Of a stretch of 50,437 bases of DNA, positions 1-6,725 are shown in pieces. A program made the translations under genes and the position numbers. This DNA comes from Actinomycetes bacterium. GTDB taxonomy: Bacteria > Actinomycetota > Acidimicrobiia > Acidimicrobiales > RAAP-2. Each line of letters starts with the position of its first letter. The first letter of the stretch is position 1. Under the pieces are notes generated by a model. That model did no database searches. It was not told the origin of the DNA and saw nothing but the letters and a program-made list of their open reading frames with translations. The DNA is taken from the NCBI GenBank assembly GCA_021845725.1, contig JAJZVL010000016.1, positions 1 through 50,437 on the forward strand, given 5' to 3'.

Positions 1-1
1 C

Positions 2-118
2 GAAGGTCGCGAGCATGATCTCAGGTCTCCCGAACTCGAGATGAACGGCCAGCCTATCGGCATCATGCTCCGCCGGCACGCCGTACCGGGAGGCCGCGCC
101 GGGAGGCCGCGCCGGTAG
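2..118 (+). CDS. 3' end of an unidentified CDS (partial)
   Basis: An open frame enters from the left edge and stops at TAG 116-118. Third codon positions are mostly G or C, as in the real genes here, and the other two forward frames close within 45 nt. Only about 38 residues are visible, ending in a basic Gly/Arg tail. The tail runs into the 13-bp tandem repeat at 86-146, so the C-terminus may itself be a product of repeat expansion. No domain is recognisable and the assignment is tentative. In mycobacteria the gene before this type of MerR regulator encodes a DUF151 nuclease, but the visible residues do not let me confirm that. Confidence 0.3.
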   Translation, partial: EGREHDLRSPELEMNGQPIGIMLRRHAVPGGRAGRPRR

Positions 119-146
119 GCCGCGCCGGTAGGCCGCGCCGGTATGG
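86..146. repeat. 13-bp tandem repeat, about 4.7 copies
   Basis: The unit CCGGGAGGCCGCG and its variant with CCGGTAGG recur at 86, 99, 112, 125 and 138. The array begins inside the partial upstream frame and continues past its stop into the leader of the MerR gene. The period is not a multiple of three, so it would shift any reading frame that crossed it. Confidence 0.9.
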
Positions 147-235
147 GGCAACTGGAGATCACCTTGGCGTAACTACCCTGATGTCACTTGGTGGGCTACG
201 ATGGGAAACGTCGGACGATCGCACGGGAGGGCCCG

Positions 236-796
236 ATGACCGGGACGGATACCGAACGGGACGGCACCGAGCAGGGGAGCGGTGAGGGGTACCGTGGTCC
301 GACGGTCTGCAAGCTGATCGGCATCACCTACCGCCAGCTGGACTACTGGGCGCGTACGGGCCTGCTGCGTCCCTCCGTCGCGGACGCGCGGGGCAGCGGC
401 AGCAAGCGGCTCTACTCCTACCGGGACCTCGTCGAGCTGAAGGTGATCAAGCAGCTGCTCGACGCCGGCGTCTCGCTGCAGTCCGCCCGCAGGGCCGTCG
501 ACTGCCTGCGCCAGAACCTCGGCGTGGACCTCGCGTCCGCCAAGCTGGTGCTGACCGAGGGGCGCTCGGTCCTCGCGCAGACGAACGGGGAGGTCGTCGA
601 CCTGCTCGCGGGCGGCCAGGGGGTGTTCAACATCGTGCCCCTTTCCGGGGTCGTCGGCGAGCTCGACGCCGCGATCGTGGAGCTCGGCGACCGGCGCGAC
701 CCGTCACTGCCCCTCGGCTGGGAGACGGATGGGCGCCGAGTGACCGCCCCGGGTGGCCGTGCCGAGGGATCGCCGACGGTGAGCCGCGTCCTGTGA
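236..796 (+). CDS. MerR-family transcriptional regulator (ResR/Rv1830-like)
   Basis: Predicted DNA-binding regulator of 186 aa. A MerR winged helix lies near residues 18-75 and includes the stretch YRQLDYWARTGLLRPSV, typical of the actinobacterial Rv1830/ResR branch. A conserved C-terminal part follows with LAGGQGVFNIVPL. There is no Cys-rich metal-binding loop, so metal sensing is unlikely. ATG 236 is chosen because GGGAGGG sits about 5 nt upstream; an in-frame start at 188 lacks such a site. The last codons overlap the next gene by 4 nt (GTGA), so the two are translationally coupled. In mycobacteria the same regulator sits near the glycine-cleavage genes, which matches the neighbours here. 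Its targets cannot be read from the sequence. Confidence 0.9.
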   Translation: MTGTDTERDGTEQGSGEGYRGPTVCKLIGITYRQLDYWARTGLLRPSVADARGSGSKRLYSYRDLVELKVIKQLLDAGVSLQSARRAVDCLRQNLGVDLASAKLVLTEGRSVLAQTNGEVVDLLAGGQGVFNIVPLSGVVGELDAAIVELGDRRDPSLPLGWETDGRRVTAPGGRAEGSPTVSRVL

Positions 797-1227
797 GCCG
801 TCGCGACTGCGCGGACGCGGGCGCGTCGTCGTGGCGCGACGAGCGGCTCGACACCTGTCGGCGCCGTCACCCCTCGGCGACGCCAGCGGCACGGATCCGC
901 TTCGCGCACCCCTCCGAGCGGGTGTTCGCCGCGTTGCTGGACCTCTACGGCATCCGATGGGAGTACGAGCCCGTCGAGTTCACGCTGCGCTGGGACGAGC
1001 AGGGCACCCCGGCAGGTGGCTTCCGGCCCGACTTCTTGCTCCCGGATCTCGGATGCTTCGTCGAGCTCACGACCGCGGACCAGCGGCTGGTCACGCGCAA
1101 GAACGCGAAGGTCCGGCGGATGCGAGAGCTCTATCCCGAGGTCGAGGTCCTGGTGCTCTACCAGCGCGACTACCTCGAGTTGCTGGCGCGGCACGGTTTG
1201 GACCCCGCGTGCGCCGGCGCCGCGTGA
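793..1227 (+). CDS. Small PD-(D/E)XK-like protein of unknown function
   Basis: 144 aa, starting at a GTG that overlaps the stop of the MerR gene. The central region runs WEYEPVEFTL, then FRPDFLLPDLG, then CFVELT, followed by basic residues and YPEVEVLVLY. An aspartate in a PDF strand, then an E in the next strand, then a K/R-rich helix resembles the restriction-endonuclease-like (PD-(D/E)XK) core, as in small Vsr-like or Holliday-junction-resolvase-like folds. That is a pattern match by eye, not a database result. There is no signal peptide or membrane segment. It is coupled to the regulator and lies 60 nt before gcvT. A nuclease here would be out of keeping with glycine metabolism, so it may be a conserved passenger. 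Confidence 0.65.
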   Translation: MSRRDCADAGASSWRDERLDTCRRRHPSATPAARIRFAHPSERVFAALLDLYGIRWEYEPVEFTLRWDEQGTPAGGFRPDFLLPDLGCFVELTTADQRLVTRKNAKVRRMRELYPEVEVLVLYQRDYLELLARHGLDPACAGAA

Positions 1228-1274
1228 GCGCGTGCGCTGCCGGCAAGGCGGTCGGCGAGGGCGAGGCCCAGACG

Positions 1275-1290
1275 TAGGCTGCACCCGATG
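1275..1290 (+). promoter_or_regulatory. Possible -10 element of a leaderless gcvT transcript
   Basis: TAGGCT (1275-1280) lies 7 nt before the gcvT ATG at 1288, and no Shine-Dalgarno-like sequence is present. A TANNNT box 6-9 nt before the start codon is the usual layout of leaderless actinobacterial transcripts, where transcription begins at the start codon. The -35 region is not recognisable. Confidence 0.35.
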
Positions 1291-2370
1291 AGCTCGACGC
1301 ACGGCGCGCTCCGCCGGACGCCCCTCTATGACGCGCACCGGTCACTCGGCGCGAAGCTCGTCGAGTTCGGCGGGTGGGAGATGCCCCTCGCGTACCCATC
1401 AGGGACCGTGGCCGAGCACCGTGCCTGCCGGACGGCCGCCGTCGTGTTCGACGTGAGCCATCTCGGGACCGTCCGCGTGGAGGGGCCGAGCGCGTTCGAG
1501 CTCCTGCAGCAGACGCTCACGAACGACCTCTTGAAGATCGCACCCGGTCGTGCGCAGTACACCCACCTCCTCGAGGAGGACGGCTCCGTGGCTGACGACA
1601 TCATCGTGTGGTGGGTCGCCGCGCAGGTCTTCGACGTGATGCCCAATGCGTCGAACACGTCACGGGTGCTCGCAGCGCTCGGGGGCACCGACACCACTGC
1701 GCAGCGCGCGGTCGTCGCCGTCCAGGGCCCACGGGCGCGTGAGCGCCTCGCCGAGGTCGCACCACAGGCGGCGGCGGTCCCGAGGTTCTGCGTGGCGCCC
1801 TTCGAGTGGAAGGGCGCTCCGTGCACCGCGGCGGGGACCGGCTACACCGGCGAGGACGGCGTCGAGTGCGCCGTCCCTGCGGACGTCGCCCCGGGGTTCT
1901 TCGCCGCGGTGCTCGACGCGGGAGTGGTCCCTGCCGGGCTCGGCGCACGTGACACGCTGCGGCTCGAAGCGGGGCTCCCGCTCCACGGTCACGAGCTCGG
2001 GCCTGGCATCACGCCGTTACAGGCTGGCCTCGGCTGGGTCGTCGGTTGGGCCAAGGGCGAGTTCAGGGGCCGCGCAGCGCTCGAGCGAGAGCGTGCGGCC
2101 GGACCGCGCCGCATGCTGCGTGGTCTCGTCGCCGACGGTCGCCAGCCGCCACGAGACGGCGCTCCGGTCACGTCCGGGACGGCGCGCGTCGGAACCGTGA
2201 CGAGCGGGAACTTCTCGCCGATGCTCGAGCGCGGGATCGCGCTCGCCTTCATCGACACCGCGGCCGGGATCCTCGACGGCGCTCGGGCCGTCGCTGTGGT
2301 GCGCGGCCGGGAGGTGCCCGTCACCGTCGGCAGCACGCGCTTCTGGCCGCCTCCCCGAGGGGCCCGCTGA
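1288..2370 (+). CDS. gcvT: Glycine cleavage system T protein (aminomethyltransferase)
   Basis: 360 aa, the usual GcvT length. It takes the aminomethyl group from lipoylated GcvH and transfers the methylene to tetrahydrofolate, releasing ammonia. The N-terminus has TPLYDAHRSLGAKLVEFGGW and then FDVSHLG, typical of the folate-binding GCV_T domain. GYTGEDGVEC and DTLRLEAGLPLHG mark the middle, and the C-terminal barrel has VTSGNFSPML. Its stop overlaps the gcvPA start by one base (TGATG), so T-PA-PB form one operon. gcvH is not in the window and may lie further upstream, as in mycobacteria. Confidence 0.96.
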   Translation: MSSTHGALRRTPLYDAHRSLGAKLVEFGGWEMPLAYPSGTVAEHRACRTAAVVFDVSHLGTVRVEGPSAFELLQQTLTNDLLKIAPGRAQYTHLLEEDGSVADDIIVWWVAAQVFDVMPNASNTSRVLAALGGTDTTAQRAVVAVQGPRARERLAEVAPQAAAVPRFCVAPFEWKGAPCTAAGTGYTGEDGVECAVPADVAPGFFAAVLDAGVVPAGLGARDTLRLEAGLPLHGHELGPGITPLQAGLGWVVGWAKGEFRGRAALERERAAGPRRMLRGLVADGRQPPRDGAPVTSGTARVGTVTSGNFSPMLERGIALAFIDTAAGILDGARAVAVVRGREVPVTVGSTRFWPPPRGAR

Positions 2371-3755
2371 TGCCCGACTACCTCCCGCACACCGAGGCCG
2401 ACATCGCCACCATGCTGGCGTTCCTCGGGCTGTCGGATGTCGACGAGCTGTTCTCCGCGGTGCCGCAGGCGCTGCGGCTCGCCGGTGGCCTCGACCTGGC
2501 GGACGGCGAGCCCGAGCCCGACGTGCTCGCGCACATGGGCGCCCTTGCCGGCGCGAACCGGGCGGCGGGCCTGGTGTGCTTCGCGGGGGCAGGGGCCTAC
2601 GACCACGAGGTGCCCGCGGTCGTCCGAGCGCTGTCCGGGCGCTCGGAGTTCGTGACCGCGTACACGCCCTACCAGCCAGAGGTCGCCCAGGGCGTCCTCC
2701 AGGCGGTGTTCGAGTACCAGACGATGGTCGCCAGGCTCTCCGGGCTCCCGGTGGCCAACGCCTCGCTGTACGACGGCGCGAGCGCCCTCGTGGAGGCGGT
2801 GAACCTGGGGACGGCCGCGAGCGGCCGGCAGACCGTCTGGGTGTCCTCGGGCGTCCACCCGCACTGGCGGGCGTGCCTGCGCACGTTCTCCGGGGGCTCG
2901 GGCCACCGGATCGTAGAGGTCCCGCTCGTCGACGGGTCGAGCGCGTGGCCGCAGGTCCCCGTCCCATCCGGGGAGGGAGAGGCGCCAGGGGTCGTCGTGG
3001 TGGCCTACCCGAACTACCTCGGCTGCCTCGAGGACCTCGCCGTCGTGCGCCGCATCGCGGACGCGCACCGAGCGACGATGGTGGTGGCCGCGGACCCCGT
3101 CGCCGCGGGGCTCCTGCGCTCGCCTGCGGAGTGGGGCGCGGACGTGGTCGTCGGGGAGGGCCAGGCCTTCGGGATGCCGCTCTCCTTCGGCGGGCCGTAC
3201 CTCGGGCTGTTCTCCTGCACGTTGGCTCAGGTCCGCCGGCTTCCAGGCCGGCTCGTCGGCGAGACCGTCGACGTTGAGGGCCGCCGCGCGTACGTGACGA
3301 CGCTCCGAGCGCGTGAGCAGGACATCCGGCGCGAGAAAGCGACGTCCAACGTCTGCACGAACCAGACGCTCATGGCCGTGACGGCAGCCATCCAGCTGGG
3401 ATGGCTCGGCACGCTGGGATTGGCAGAGGTCGCGCTGCGCTGTGCGAGGGGCACGCGGTACCTGCGCGATGCCGCGCTCGGCATCAGCGGCATCACGCCG
3501 CTCACCGGGGACACGCCGGTCGTGCGGGAGATGGCGTTGCGCACGGCGGTTCCGGCGCGCACGGTGATCGACCGCATGGCGGCAGAGGGGTTCCTCGCAG
3601 GCGTCGCGCTGGAGGACCTGACCGGCGCGGGCGGAGACGGGTCCGCCGACGCCGACGCCGCGGCGCACGGGCTTCTGGTCACCGTTACCGAGCGCAGGAC
3701 CCTCGACGAGATCAACGCGTACCTCGCAGCGCTCGACAAGGCCGTGCGGCCATGA
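2370..3755 (+). CDS. gcvPA: Glycine dehydrogenase (decarboxylating) subunit 1, P-protein alpha
   Basis: 461 aa. This is the N-terminal half of the split P-protein, which together with GcvPB decarboxylates glycine using PLP and loads the aminomethyl group onto GcvH. The start ATG overlaps the gcvT stop. Family hallmarks are YTPYQPEVAQGVLQAVFEYQ near residue 100, GGPYLGLF, and ATSNVCTNQTLMA near residue 330. It carries no PLP lysine, which is normal because that residue lies in the GcvPB half. The 3' end lies in a 32-bp tandem duplication (3744-3807) that also contains the gcvPB start, so this junction has been rearranged recently. Confidence 0.95.
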   Translation: MPDYLPHTEADIATMLAFLGLSDVDELFSAVPQALRLAGGLDLADGEPEPDVLAHMGALAGANRAAGLVCFAGAGAYDHEVPAVVRALSGRSEFVTAYTPYQPEVAQGVLQAVFEYQTMVARLSGLPVANASLYDGASALVEAVNLGTAASGRQTVWVSSGVHPHWRACLRTFSGGSGHRIVEVPLVDGSSAWPQVPVPSGEGEAPGVVVVAYPNYLGCLEDLAVVRRIADAHRATMVVAADPVAAGLLRSPAEWGADVVVGEGQAFGMPLSFGGPYLGLFSCTLAQVRRLPGRLVGETVDVEGRRAYVTTLRAREQDIRREKATSNVCTNQTLMAVTAAIQLGWLGTLGLAEVALRCARGTRYLRDAALGISGITPLTGDTPVVREMALRTAVPARTVIDRMAAEGFLAGVALEDLTGAGGDGSADADAAAHGLLVTVTERRTLDEINAYLAALDKAVRP

Positions 3756-3807
3756 CGGCCAGGGTCCCCGAGGACGTGCGGCCATGACGGCGGGGGTCCC
3801 CGAGGAC
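3744..3807 (+). repeat. 32-bp tandem duplication of the gcvPA/gcvPB junction
   Basis: Two near-identical 32-bp units (3744-3775 and 3776-3807) each contain GTGCGGCCATGACGGC. Each unit carries an ATGA overlap. The first overlap holds the real gcvPA stop (3753-3755); the second holds the gcvPB start (3784). Because 32 is not a multiple of three, the frames of the two ATGs differ. Confidence 0.9.
3752..3787 (+). CDS. Possible 11-codon coupling peptide between gcvPA and gcvPB
   Basis: ATG 3752 overlaps the gcvPA stop and opens a frame of 11 residues (MTARVPEDVRP). It ends at TGA 3785-3787, which overlaps the gcvPB ATG at 3784. It exists only because of the 32-bp duplication. It would let a ribosome leaving gcvPA restart, translate 11 codons and restart again at gcvPB. 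It could equally be untranslated; no product function is implied. Confidence 0.3.
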   Translation: MTARVPEDVRP

Positions 3808-5442
3808 GGGACGACGGACGGCGGCGTGGCTGGTCGTCGGGCCGCCGGTCGTGGGGCACCCGGAGGTCGGGCGCCCGGAGGTCGGGCATGGAGCGCGCCC
3901 CTCATGGGTCGTGCCGAGGAGCCGACGCTCTTCGAGCTCTCCGAGCCGGGGCGTCACAGCTGGCAGCTCCGCACGACGGGCGTGCCGGCGTGGAGCGCCG
4001 ACGAGCTCGTCCCCGACGCCCACCGCCGGCGCGAGCCGGTGCCGCTCGCGGAGGTGTCCGAGCGGGACCTCGTCGCGCACTTCACCCGCCTCTCGCACCG
4101 GCAGTTCTCGGTGGACCTCGGCGCCTACCCGCTCGGGTCGTGCACGATGAAGTACAACCCGAAGGTCTGCGACACGGTGGCCTCGCTGCCGGGGCTGACC
4201 GACGTGCACCCCGCCGCCCCCGCCCGGATGAGCCAGGGATGGCTCTCCCTGCTGGTCGAGCTCGAAGAAGCGCTGTGCGCGGTCACCGGCATGGCTGCCG
4301 CGACCTTCCAGCCTGCCGCCGGCGCGGCGGGCGAGCTGACGGGGCTGCTGCTCATGCGCGCGTACCATGACGCCCGGGACGACCGGCGCCGGAGGGTGAT
4401 CATCCCGGACTCGGCCCACGGGACGAACCCCGCTTCGGTCAGGATCGCCGGCTACGAGGTCACCACGGTGCCGTCGGACGGCCGGGGGTGCGTCGACATG
4501 GCCGCGCTGCGTTCGGTGCTCGACCGCGATGTCGCCGGGATCATGCTCACGAACCCGAACACGCTGGGGCTCTTCGAAGACGGCATCGAGGAGATCGCGG
4601 CTGCCGTCCACGGCGTCGGTGGCCTCCTCTACTACGACGGCGCGAACCTGAACGCGATCCTCGGCGTCGTGCGCCCCGGGGACATGGGGTTCGACATCGT
4701 CCACCTGAACCTGCACAAGACCTTCGCCACGCCGCACGGCGGCGGCGGGCCGGGTGCCGGGCCTGTCGCAGTCGCCGAGCACCTCGTGGACTTCCTCCCC
4801 GGTCCGCGTCCCGTCCGGCTCGTCCATGGAGCACAGGAGCGGGCGGCGTCGAACGGCACGGGCGCCACCGCCTACGGCTGGGCCATGCCGCCTCGCTCCA
4901 TCGGGCGTGTGCACTCCTGGCATGGCAACGCCCTGGTGCTCGCTCGCGCGCTCGCCTACATCCGCGTGCACGGCGGCGACGGTCTTCGCCGGGTCTCCGA
5001 GCGTGCGGTCCTGAACGCGAACTGGCTGCGCGTCCGGCTCTCTTCCGTCTACGACGTGCCGTTCGACCGACCGTGCATGCACGAGGTCGTACTAGCCGCG
5101 TTCACGCTCAGGCGCCGCTACGGCGTGCGAGCCCTTGACGTCGCCAAGCGACTGCTCGAAGAGGGTTTCCATGCCCCGACCGTCTACTTCCCTCTCGTAG
5201 TGGACGAGGCGCTCATGGTGGAGCCGACCGAGACCGAGAGCCTCCAGACGCTCGAGGCGCTCGCCGACGCGTTCGAACGCATCGCCGCCGAGGCGAGTGA
5301 GCCGGCGGGCGTCGAGGCGGCGCACGCCGCACCCCGCACGACGCCGGTCGGCCGTGTCGACGAGGCGCGTGCCGCACGCATGCTCGTGCCGACCTTCGAC
5401 GCGCGTGCACACGTAGGCATGCAAGGAGATCGCGAGCAATAA
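3784..5442 (+). CDS. gcvPB: Glycine dehydrogenase (decarboxylating) subunit 2, P-protein beta
   Basis: 552 aa. This is the PLP-binding half of the P-protein. The PLP lysine is in HLNLHKTFATPHGGGGPGAG, and upstream YPLGSCTMKYNPK and DSAHGTNPASV are family signatures. It is longer than the usual 480-500 aa. The first 40 residues are a Gly/Arg/Ala tail with a five-residue repeat (APGGR), and the last 60 residues are also extra. An internal ATG at 3904 would give an almost normal N-terminus, so the true start is uncertain. The stop lies inside a 17-bp direct repeat (5436-5469). It forms an operon with gcvT and gcvPA. Confidence 0.95.
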   Translation: MTAGVPEDGTTDGGVAGRRAAGRGAPGGRAPGGRAWSAPLMGRAEEPTLFELSEPGRHSWQLRTTGVPAWSADELVPDAHRRREPVPLAEVSERDLVAHFTRLSHRQFSVDLGAYPLGSCTMKYNPKVCDTVASLPGLTDVHPAAPARMSQGWLSLLVELEEALCAVTGMAAATFQPAAGAAGELTGLLLMRAYHDARDDRRRRVIIPDSAHGTNPASVRIAGYEVTTVPSDGRGCVDMAALRSVLDRDVAGIMLTNPNTLGLFEDGIEEIAAAVHGVGGLLYYDGANLNAILGVVRPGDMGFDIVHLNLHKTFATPHGGGGPGAGPVAVAEHLVDFLPGPRPVRLVHGAQERAASNGTGATAYGWAMPPRSIGRVHSWHGNALVLARALAYIRVHGGDGLRRVSERAVLNANWLRVRLSSVYDVPFDRPCMHEVVLAAFTLRRRYGVRALDVAKRLLEEGFHAPTVYFPLVVDEALMVEPTETESLQTLEALADAFERIAAEASEPAGVEAAHAAPRTTPVGRVDEARAARMLVPTFDARAHVGMQGDREQ

Positions 5443-5469
5443 GGACTTCTGGGCAATAAGGACTTCCGG
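5436..5469 (+). repeat. 17-bp direct repeat, two copies, over the gcvPB stop
   Basis: GCAATAAGGACTTC plus three bases occurs at 5436-5452 and again at 5453-5469. The first TAA is the gcvPB stop. The unit is AT-rich for this genome. It could be an operator or simply another local duplication. Confidence 0.85.
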
Positions 5470-5475
5470 CCCTGG

Positions 5476-5501
5476 TCGCCTCGTCAGGCGAAACTTACAT
5501 T
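5476..5501 (+). promoter_or_regulatory. Hairpin plus possible -10 box in front of mrp
   Basis: TCGCCT-CGTC-AGGCGA (5476-5491) is a perfect 6-bp stem with a 4-nt loop. It is followed at once by TACATT (5496-5501), which lies 6 nt before the mrp GTG at 5508. This is a leaderless-type promoter layout with a palindrome directly upstream. The hairpin could instead end the gcv transcript, although no T-run follows. Confidence 0.35.
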
Positions 5502-5507
5502 GAACGA

Positions 5508-6725
5508 GTGGATTGCCCGGGACGAGCACGGTATGTGCCAGGACAGTCCGAGACAGCTGACCAGGCCACCGCCGCGATTGTCGGCGCGGTGGGTGCGGTC
5601 GCCGACCCGCAGACGGGCGCTGCGCTCGGTGAGCTGCACATGATCCGCAGCGTCGGCGTCGACGAGTCGTCTGTCGAGGTGGAGCTGGCGCTGGCGCCGG
5701 CCCAGGTGCACGCACGAGACGCGGTTGCCGACGCGGTCGCCGGTGCGCTCGCCGATGTCGATGGGGTCGAACGGGTCGAGGTGCGCTTCGGGGCGATGAC
5801 CCCTGATGAAGAACGCGCGGCAGCGGCGGCCCTGCGGGTCCGCCAGCCCGAAGAGCCGCCCTACTTCTCCGACGGTTCCACGAAGGTGATCCTCGTCACC
5901 TCGGGGAAAGGGGGAGTCGGTAAGTCGACGGTAGCGGTGAACGTCGCCCAGGCGCTCGCGGCGCAGGGCAAGCAGGTCGGCCTGCTCGATGGCGACGTGT
6001 GGGGCTATTCCGTGCCGCGGATGCTCGGCAGTGACGGGGAGCCCGTGGGCATCGGCGACCTGTTACTTCCCGAGCGAGTGCGGGGCATCAAGGCCGTCTC
6101 CATCGGCTTCCTCGCTGACGAGGGGTCCCCGGTGGTGTGGCGGGGACCGATGCTCCACGAGGCCATCCAGCAGTTCGTCTCCGGCGTGTACTGGGGAAAG
6201 CTCGACACCTTGATCGTCGACCTGCCGCCGGGCACCGGCGATGTGCCGATCTCGCTCGCCAGCCTCATCCCCGGAGCCAACGTGGTCGTCGTCACGACCC
6301 CGCAGGAGGTCGCCTCTCGGGTGGCCGAGCGGGCGGGCCGCATGGCCACCCGGGCCAAGCTGCGTCTGATCGGGGTCGTGGAGAACATGTCGGGGTTCGT
6401 CTGCTCGCACTGCGGGACGCCCACGGAGATCTTCGGCGAATCGGGAGGGCAGTCGATCGCCGACGCGCTCGGTGTGCCACTGCTCGGCCGGGTGCCGGTC
6501 TCCGCGTGTCTTCGCAGCGGTGCAGACGGGGGACGGCCGATCTTCGCCGAGGACCCTGACGATCCGGCTGCCCGAGCGCTCCAGGCCATCAGCGTCGAGA
6601 TCGACCGCAGGGCGCGGGCGATCGTTCGCAGGCGGATCCCCCTGCCGCTCTTCGACAGCATGCAGCAGGAGCACCTGATGGAACGACCCGCCGCGACGGC
6701 ACCGAATGGAGGAGAGCGCTCATGA
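5508..6725 (+). CDS. mrp: Mrp/NBP35-type Fe-S cluster carrier ATPase
   Basis: 405 aa cytosolic P-loop ATPase of the Mrp/ApbC family, which binds and delivers [4Fe-4S] clusters. An N-terminal MIP18/DUF59-type domain covers about residues 20-100. The deviant Walker A is TSGKGGVGKST, the switch region is VDLPPGTGDVPIS, and CSHCGTPTEIF supplies the family's cluster-binding CxxC. The GTG start has no clear ribosome site but sits 6 nt after TACATT. The stop overlaps the ATG of the molybdopterin oxidoreductase (ATGA at 6722-6725). The gene is therefore coupled to a cluster-rich operon, and a role in maturing those Fe-S proteins is a reasonable inference. Confidence 0.92.
   Translation: MDCPGRARYVPGQSETADQATAAIVGAVGAVADPQTGAALGELHMIRSVGVDESSVEVELALAPAQVHARDAVADAVAGALADVDGVERVEVRFGAMTPDEERAAAAALRVRQPEEPPYFSDGSTKVILVTSGKGGVGKSTVAVNVAQALAAQGKQVGLLDGDVWGYSVPRMLGSDGEPVGIGDLLLPERVRGIKAVSIGFLADEGSPVVWRGPMLHEAIQQFVSGVYWGKLDTLIVDLPPGTGDVPISLASLIPGANVVVVTTPQEVASRVAERAGRMATRAKLRLIGVVENMSGFVCSHCGTPTEIFGESGGQSIADALGVPLLGRVPVSACLRSGADGGRPIFAEDPDDPAARALQAISVEIDRRARAIVRRRIPLPLFDSMQQEHLMERPAATAPNGGERS

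Noticed and set aside
1989-3905. Minus-strand open frame of 638 codons
   Set aside because: It lies opposite gcvT and gcvPA and is a GC-driven shadow.
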